Below are positions 1-7,312 of a stretch of 7,312 bases of DNA, piece after piece. Position 1 is the stretch's first letter; every line of letters starts with the position of its first letter. Source of the stretch: an uncultured Rhodanobacteraceae bacterium (GTDB taxonomy: Bacteria; Pseudomonadota; Gammaproteobacteria; Xanthomonadales; Rhodanobacteraceae); the NCBI GenBank assembly GCA_937902695.1, contig CALFNI010000463.1, forward strand, positions 1-7,312, in the 5' to 3' direction. The translations under genes were made by a program, and so were the position numbers. A model generated the notes under the pieces. That model was not told where the DNA came from and made no database searches. It saw only the letters and a list, made by a program, of their open reading frames with translations.

Positions 1-1274
1 TGCAATTCGTGGCCGGGCCGTCCTTCGTGCGCGGTCAGCGTCCACGTCGCGTACGGATGGTTGAAGTCGTCGTAGCTGTCGGCGCTGCCGGTCGACGAGG
101 GATTGCCGAGCGTCAGCACGAACGTGCCGCGCTCGCCCTTGTTGCCGATCAGCGGCGGCGGATCCATGTGCGGCGCCGGCTGCGCGGCCGTCTCGGCTTC
201 GGACGCGATGCGCATGTTCATCGCGCGATCGGGCAGCGTCACGATGTGCTCGCGGCGGATGATGTCCTCGATCTTCGCGATGACGTCGTGATACGCGGGC
301 TCGATCTTGTCGCGCGGCATCTGCTCCTTCTTGAGCGCGCGGATCACGTCGCGATAGTCGGTGGCTTCCAGGTGATGATCCTTCGCGATCAGCGGCGCGA
401 TCGCCTGCATCTCGTTGCGGATCTCGGCGTATGAAAGCTCGGCCTTGGCGACCAGCGCCTCGGGCGCGATGTCGAGGCCGACGTTCTTGAGATTGTCGGC
501 GTAGAGCTCGGGCGGCAGCTTGAAATCGTCGCGCGCGTGCGGGATCACGGTCGCCTTGACCCACGCGTCGTAATCCTTGAGCTGCGTGTCGAGCGCATCG
601 AGCGCCTTGTCGGCGCCGGCGATCTTGTATTTCGCGTAGAGCTTGCGGATGCCGTCGACATAGCTCGCCGTGTTCTGAAGGTCCTGATCGACCTGGCCCT
701 TGAACGGCCCCAGCAGCGCCTTGTTCTTCATCGCCGCTTCGTACTGCGCCTTGGCCTGCTCGGTCAGCGGCGTGTAGCCCTTTTCGAGGCCGGTGTAGCG
801 ATTGAGGCGCGTCAGCGCGCTCGGCCGGCGTTTCTCGTCGACCTGATCCTGCAGGAGATTGAACTCGCCGAAGAAGATCGTCTGGCCGACGTTCGTGTAC
901 GGCAGGAGGTACTTCTCGTTGAGCGCGCTCGAGTCGATCTGCAGCGTCGCGGCCTCGATCATGATCTTGAGATCCTGCTGCACCAGCGGATCCTTTTCGG
1001 CGGCGAGCTTGGCCTTCAAGTCCTCGCGCACGGCGGCGGTGGCCTTGCGGAACTTCTCGTTCACGTCGGGCGGGATCTGCGTGACCTTGTCGTCGTAGCC
1101 GGCGACGCCGGTGCGCGCGGCGAACTCGGGGCCGAAGTCGCCGAGCACCTTGAGGAGCGGTTGCGCATCCTCGTTGCTGCGCCGGATCCAGTCCGGCGTC
1201 TCGGCGGCGAACGCGAGCGACGACGACCAAACCAGAGCGGCAACGGCGAGCGCGAATGCGCGTCGATTGAGCAT
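1..1274 (-). CDS. DUF885-family secreted metallopeptidase-like protein (C-terminus beyond window)
   Basis: The first 424 codons are present; the gene runs off the left edge, so no stop is seen. Residues 1-23 look like a Sec signal peptide: a short basic start (MLNRR), a hydrophobic stretch, then AFA before AE, with predicted cleavage after Ala23. This suggests a periplasmic or exported protein. The mature part is helical and rich in Lys, Glu and Asp, as in DUF885 proteins. Near the cut end is TAHEGRPGHEL, with His416, Glu417 and His422. This matches the HExxPGH motif of the family, which is thought to bind zinc and resembles metallopeptidase active sites. Family members are usually near 600 residues, so roughly the last quarter to third is probably missing. 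The ATG at 1274 is supported by a GGAGG 8 nt upstream. The substrate is unknown. The family call rests on the motif and overall look of the sequence; a biochemical function cannot be stated. It is transcribed divergently from the Gfa-like gene. Confidence 0.85.
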   Translation of the reverse strand, partial: MLNRRAFALAVAALVWSSSLAFAAETPDWIRRSNEDAQPLLKVLGDFGPEFAARTGVAGYDDKVTQIPPDVNEKFRKATAAVREDLKAKLAAEKDPLVQQDLKIMIEAATLQIDSSALNEKYLLPYTNVGQTIFFGEFNLLQDQVDEKRRPSALTRLNRYTGLEKGYTPLTEQAKAQYEAAMKNKALLGPFKGQVDQDLQNTASYVDGIRKLYAKYKIAGADKALDALDTQLKDYDAWVKATVIPHARDDFKLPPELYADNLKNVGLDIAPEALVAKAELSYAEIRNEMQAIAPLIAKDHHLEATDYRDVIRALKKEQMPRDKIEPAYHDVIAKIEDIIRREHIVTLPDRAMNMRIASEAETAAQPAPHMDPPPLIGNKGERGTFVLTLGNPSSTGSADSYDDFNHPYATWTLTAHEGRPGHEL

Positions 1275-1394
1275 GATCGAATCCTCCCGGGAATGCGCGC
1301 ACGCTACTCGCCGGGCCGCGTTTCGCTATGTGCCAAAGGTCCGGCCCACGCGCGCTCGTCGCCACGCGGCCACGGCCTGCCGCACAATGGGCGG
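1275..1394. other. Divergent intergenic region, DUF885 gene / Gfa-like gene
   Basis: These 120 bp must hold the promoters of both flanking genes. On the minus strand there is a TTGGCA (near-consensus -35) around 1330-1335, but no TATAAT-like box at 16-18 bp from it. On the plus strand CACAAT at 1383-1388 is a possible but weak -10, and no matching -35 is seen. No convincing operator, hairpin or small ORF was found. Confidence 0.5.
1283..1287 (-). promoter_or_regulatory. Shine-Dalgarno of the DUF885 gene
   Basis: On the minus strand this reads GGAGG, 8 nt before the ATG at 1274. It is one of the two clear Shine-Dalgarno sequences in the window (the other is tonB's), and it fixes the start that gives a clean signal peptide. 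Confidence 0.75.
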
Positions 1395-1793
1395 ATGAAA
1401 GACGGGCTCGTCACACACCGGGGCGGCTGCCACTGCAGCCGCGTGCGCTTCGAAGTCGACGCGCCGGCGCGCATCGCGGCGCTCGACTGCAACTGCTCGA
1501 TCTGCCGCATGACGGGCTTCGTGCACCTGATCGTGCCGGCATCGCGCTTCCGGCTCCTCGCCGGCGAGGACGCGCTCGTCGAGTACACGTTCAACACCGG
1601 CGCCGCGAAGCATCGCTTCTGCCGGCATTGCGGCGTCAAGAGCTTCTACATCCCGCGCTCGCATCCGGACGGCGTCGACGTGAACGTGCGCTGCCTCGAC
1701 GAGGGCACGGTCGAAGCGGTCGAGGTGACGCCGTTCGACGATGGCGACCGCGAGCGCAGCACCGCCGCGATCGCGCATCTATCCGCCGAATGA
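1395..1793 (+). CDS. Gfa/CENP-V-fold family zinc protein
   Basis: This is a 132-residue protein of the glutathione-dependent formaldehyde-activating enzyme (Gfa) family, a usual length for the single-domain members. All seven family cysteines are present. Cys12 and Cys14 (GGCHC) with Cys76 and Cys79 (FCRHCG) correspond to the structural zinc site; Cys32, Cys34 and Cys37 (CNCSIC) correspond to the second, catalytic-type zinc site. In Paracoccus Gfa this fold was proposed to help form S-hydroxymethylglutathione from formaldehyde and glutathione. Most family members are uncharacterised, and no glutathione-formaldehyde dehydrogenase gene is nearby, so the substrate is open. The protein has no signal peptide or membrane segment and is probably cytosolic. 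The start at 1395 places the GGCHC motif about 10 residues in, as is typical. An in-frame ATG at 1293 would add 34 residues unlike the family. There is no clear Shine-Dalgarno sequence. The stop abuts that of the convergent DUF456 gene. Confidence 0.9.
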   Translation: MKDGLVTHRGGCHCSRVRFEVDAPARIAALDCNCSICRMTGFVHLIVPASRFRLLAGEDALVEYTFNTGAAKHRFCRHCGVKSFYIPRSHPDGVDVNVRCLDEGTVEAVEVTPFDDGDRERSTAAIAHLSAE

Positions 1794-1796
1794 TCA
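1791..1796. other. Palindrome TGATCA holding two convergent stop codons
   Basis: TGA at 1791-1793 ends the Gfa-like gene on the plus strand. TCA at 1794-1796 is the TGA that ends the DUF456 gene on the minus strand. The two coding regions touch without overlap, leaving no space for a terminator between them, so each transcript must continue into the other gene. Confidence 0.9.
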
Positions 1797-2282
1797 GTGC
1801 ACGATGAAGGCGAGCGCGAACAGCCCCAGCATCGCGAACGACACGCCGAGCTTCAGGACGGTGCCGACGAGAAACCCGATCCACGCGCCGACGCCGACGT
1901 TCGCGGCGCGCTGAAGCGTGCCGCCGGCGAAGAGCTCGCCGATCAGCGCGCCGAGGAACGGCCCGAGCAGCAGGCCCGGAATCCCGAAAAAGATGCCGAT
2001 GATCGTGCCGACCGCGGCGCCGATCAGCGCGAGCCGGCTCGCGCCGACGCGCTTGGCACCGGCGAGTCCCGCGAGGAAATCGACCGCAACCGCGAGGACC
2101 GTCAGCACGCCGAGGCCGATCAGCGTCCAGAGGCCGACGTGCTGGAACCCGTCGGCCCATGCCGCGACGAGCATGCCGGCGAAGACGAGCGGCACGCCGG
2201 GCAACGCCGGCAGCACGGTGCCGACGACGCCGACGACGATCAGGATCGCGGCGAGGACGTACCAGAGGTTGTGGAGATCCAT
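1794..2282 (-). CDS. DUF456-family integral membrane protein
   Basis: This is a 162-residue, very hydrophobic protein that matches the DUF456 family in length and motifs. LPALPGVPL (residues 24-32) follows the first membrane helix (about 6-24). Further helices lie at about 32-43, 50-72, 84-99, 101-119 and 128-161; the last two stretches may form hairpins or paired helices. Other family-like signatures are Asp68 at the end of a helix (VDFLAG), GAKRVGAS (75-82) and the glycine-rich GPFLGALIGEL (107-117). The many Gly residues spaced as GxxxG suggest tight helix packing. The family's function is unknown; it is an inner-membrane protein. The frame stays open upstream to 2834, but that part is only tonB read in a wrong frame. 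The ATG at 2282 begins directly before the first family helix. Its ribosome site is weak (AAGGTAGAG, several bases upstream). It may be the last gene of a kinase-tonB-DUF456 transcript. Confidence 0.9.
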   Translation of the reverse strand: MDLHNLWYVLAAILIVVGVVGTVLPALPGVPLVFAGMLVAAWADGFQHVGLWTLIGLGVLTVLAVAVDFLAGLAGAKRVGASRLALIGAAVGTIIGIFFGIPGLLLGPFLGALIGELFAGGTLQRAANVGVGAWIGFLVGTVLKLGVSFAMLGLFALAFIVH

Positions 2283-2305
2283 GCCATCAACTCTACCTTG
2301 CCTTG

Positions 2306-2331
2306 CCCCTCTCCCGCTTGCGCGAGAGGGG
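2306..2331. repeat. REP-like hairpin between tonB and the DUF456 gene
   Basis: CCCCTCTC (2306-2313) and GAGAGGGG (2324-2331) form a perfect 8 bp stem around a 10 nt centre that can add two more pairs after one mismatch. Neither strand has a run of T after the stem (AAAAG follows on plus, CAAGGCAAGG on minus), so it is not a standard intrinsic terminator. Similar CCCTCTC...GAGAGGG palindromes occur between genes in many GC-rich Proteobacteria, and it is most likely a dispersed intergenic repeat. In the RNA it could protect the 3' end of the tonB message or lower expression of the DUF456 gene. Confidence 0.65.
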
Positions 2332-2344
2332 AAAAGACTGCGCT

Positions 2345-2992
2345 TCAGCCGCGCTCGAGTCGGAACGCGATCGGCACGATGCCCCAGGCCTGCACCGCGA
2401 CGCCGTTCCGCATGACCGGCCGAAATCGCGCCCGCCCGACGCTTTCCTTCGCCGCGGCATCGAGCCGCGCATGCCCCGAGCTCCGCGCGATCTCGACGCG
2501 TTGCGGCACGCCGCTCGCATCGACGAGCACGCGCAGCGTCACCGTTCCTTCCTCGCGCGCATGCACGGACGCGGGCGGATACCGCGGCTGCATGGGCGAT
2601 GCGTAGGCGAGCGCCTGCGTCGCGCCGCCGCTGCCGATGTCGGGCGGCGAAGTCGTCGGGCCGGGATCGAGAACAGGCGCCGTAGCGTGCGACTCCGGCG
2701 GCGGCGCCGGAACGTCGGGCACCGGCGCCGGCGGCGTCTCGACGTGCACCGGCAGCGCGCGCACGCGATGCGGGGCGGGCTTCGGCGGCGCCGGCTCCGG
2801 CAGCTCCTGCGGGGGAGGCGGCGATTCGATCCATCGCGCGACGATTTCCTCCACGGCCGGCCGCGTCACCGGCACCGTCATCGGCAATACGGCGAGCAGC
2901 AGGATGACGGCATGCGCCGCGAAGCTTCCGCTCAGCGCGCCGACACGAACCCAGTCCAGCGCGTACGGACGCGCGATCGTCTCGTTCTTCAT
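2345..2992 (-). CDS. tonB: Energy transducer TonB
   Basis: This 215-residue protein has the classic TonB layout. There is a short cytoplasmic start (1-18), then one signal-anchor helix (about 19-42) containing Ser23-x3-His27, the counterpart of the Ser/His pair in the E. coli TonB anchor that couples to ExbB-ExbD. A proline-rich periplasmic spacer follows (about 58-117, PPPP and repeated P-x-P). The C-terminal TonB domain covers about 130-215: it opens with PRYPP (136-140) and includes SSGHARLDAAA (171-181) and RARFRP (187-192). TonB passes proton-motive energy from ExbB-ExbD to outer-membrane receptors for siderophores, vitamin B12 or other large ligands. No exbB, exbD or receptor gene is in this window, so it may be one of several TonB paralogues, with the partners elsewhere. 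The ATG at 2992 has GGGAG 6 nt upstream, sequestered in a predicted hairpin. The gene lies 54 bp downstream of the kinase stop. Confidence 0.93.
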   Translation of the reverse strand: MKNETIARPYALDWVRVGALSGSFAAHAVILLLAVLPMTVPVTRPAVEEIVARWIESPPPPQELPEPAPPKPAPHRVRALPVHVETPPAPVPDVPAPPPESHATAPVLDPGPTTSPPDIGSGGATQALAYASPMQPRYPPASVHAREEGTVTLRVLVDASGVPQRVEIARSSGHARLDAAAKESVGRARFRPVMRNGVAVQAWGIVPIAFRLERG

Positions 2993-2994
2993 CG

Positions 2995-3019
2995 GTCTCT
3001 CCCGTGGTCCGGCAGAGAC
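2995..3019 (-). promoter_or_regulatory. Predicted mRNA hairpin covering the tonB Shine-Dalgarno
   Basis: On the minus strand GTCTCT (3019-3014) pairs with AGAGAC (3000-2995). After one G-G mismatch, CCG (3012-3010) pairs with CGG (3004-3002) around a five-base loop. The 3' arm contains the Shine-Dalgarno GGGAG (3003-2999), which ends 6 nt before the tonB ATG. When folded, this would hide the ribosome site. The pairing is seen in the sequence; a regulatory role is inferred. Confidence 0.45.
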
Positions 3020-3046
3020 TCCAACGTCGCGGCGGGCGGCGCGGGG

Positions 3047-6829
<3,783 letters not shown>

Positions 6830-6869
6830 GACGATGGTTCGTCCCGAATGCGCAGTGAAAGCGGCCGCG

Positions 6870-6875
6870 AGTCTA
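6870..6875 (-). promoter_or_regulatory. Possible -10 box for the kinase gene
   Basis: On the minus strand this reads TAGACT (4 of 6 matches to TATAAT), in one of the few AT-rich spots of the region (TTTGCTAGACT). It lies about 40 nt before the kinase ATG, which would give a leader of some 30 nt. No good -35 is seen at the expected distance. Confidence 0.3.
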
Positions 6876-6876
6876 G

Positions 6877-7312
<436 letters not shown>

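Noticed and set aside
1326..1341. TTGGCAC on the minus strand as part of a sigma-54 promoter
   Set aside because: The -24-like TGGCAC is not followed by a TTGCA-type -12 element at the required spacing.
537..1394. A long upstream extension of the Gfa-like reading frame
   Set aside because: It is antisense to the DUF885 gene in the same codon-aligned register, and no family resembles it. The Gfa domain begins naturally at the ATG at 1395; the in-frame ATG at 1293 adds an unrelated 34 residues.
2283..2834. Upstream extension of the DUF456 reading frame
   Set aside because: This part is tonB read in another frame, very Arg/Ala-rich, and unlike DUF456 proteins, which start just before the first helix at 2282.

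Overview
This is a GC-rich chromosomal window with six protein genes and no RNA genes, mobile elements or CRISPR arrays. TonB implies a Gram-negative envelope. The dusA-type sequence (Asn-Leu-Asn-Val-Gly-Cys-Pro-Ser followed by the [14 protein letters not shown] region), together with the Gfa-like and DUF456 proteins, fits a Proteobacterium, probably of the gamma or beta class. I cannot place it more finely from the sequence alone. Codon use strongly favours G/C at third positions. As a result most long antisense ORFs, including one of 4.1 kb, are artefacts.

Layout from left to right: (1) 1-1274, minus strand: the N-terminal 424 codons of a secreted DUF885-family metallopeptidase-like protein, cut by the left edge just after its HExxPGH motif. 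(2) 1275-1394: a 120 bp divergent intergenic region. (3) 1395-1793, plus: a small Gfa/CENP-V-fold zinc protein. (4) 1794-2282, minus: a DUF456 membrane protein whose stop codon abuts the Gfa-like stop inside the palindrome TGATCA. (5) 2345-2992, minus: a TonB energy transducer, separated from the DUF456 gene by a 62 bp gap that carries a REP-like hairpin. (6) 3047-6829, minus: a 1260-residue soluble double hybrid histidine kinase (PAS-GAF-HisKA-HATPase-REC-PAS-HisKA-HATPase-REC). (7) 6830-6981: a divergent intergenic region. (8) 6982-7312, plus: the first 110 codons of dusA, cut by the right edge.

The kinase, tonB and DUF456 genes lie in the same direction with gaps of 54 and 62 bp and may be cotranscribed. 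The most interesting points are the two complete kinase-receiver units in one polypeptide with no obvious output partner nearby, and a predicted RNA hairpin whose 3' arm contains the tonB Shine-Dalgarno sequence. The other genes look like ordinary housekeeping or accessory genes with no evident functional link. I found no clear evidence of a wholly new system.
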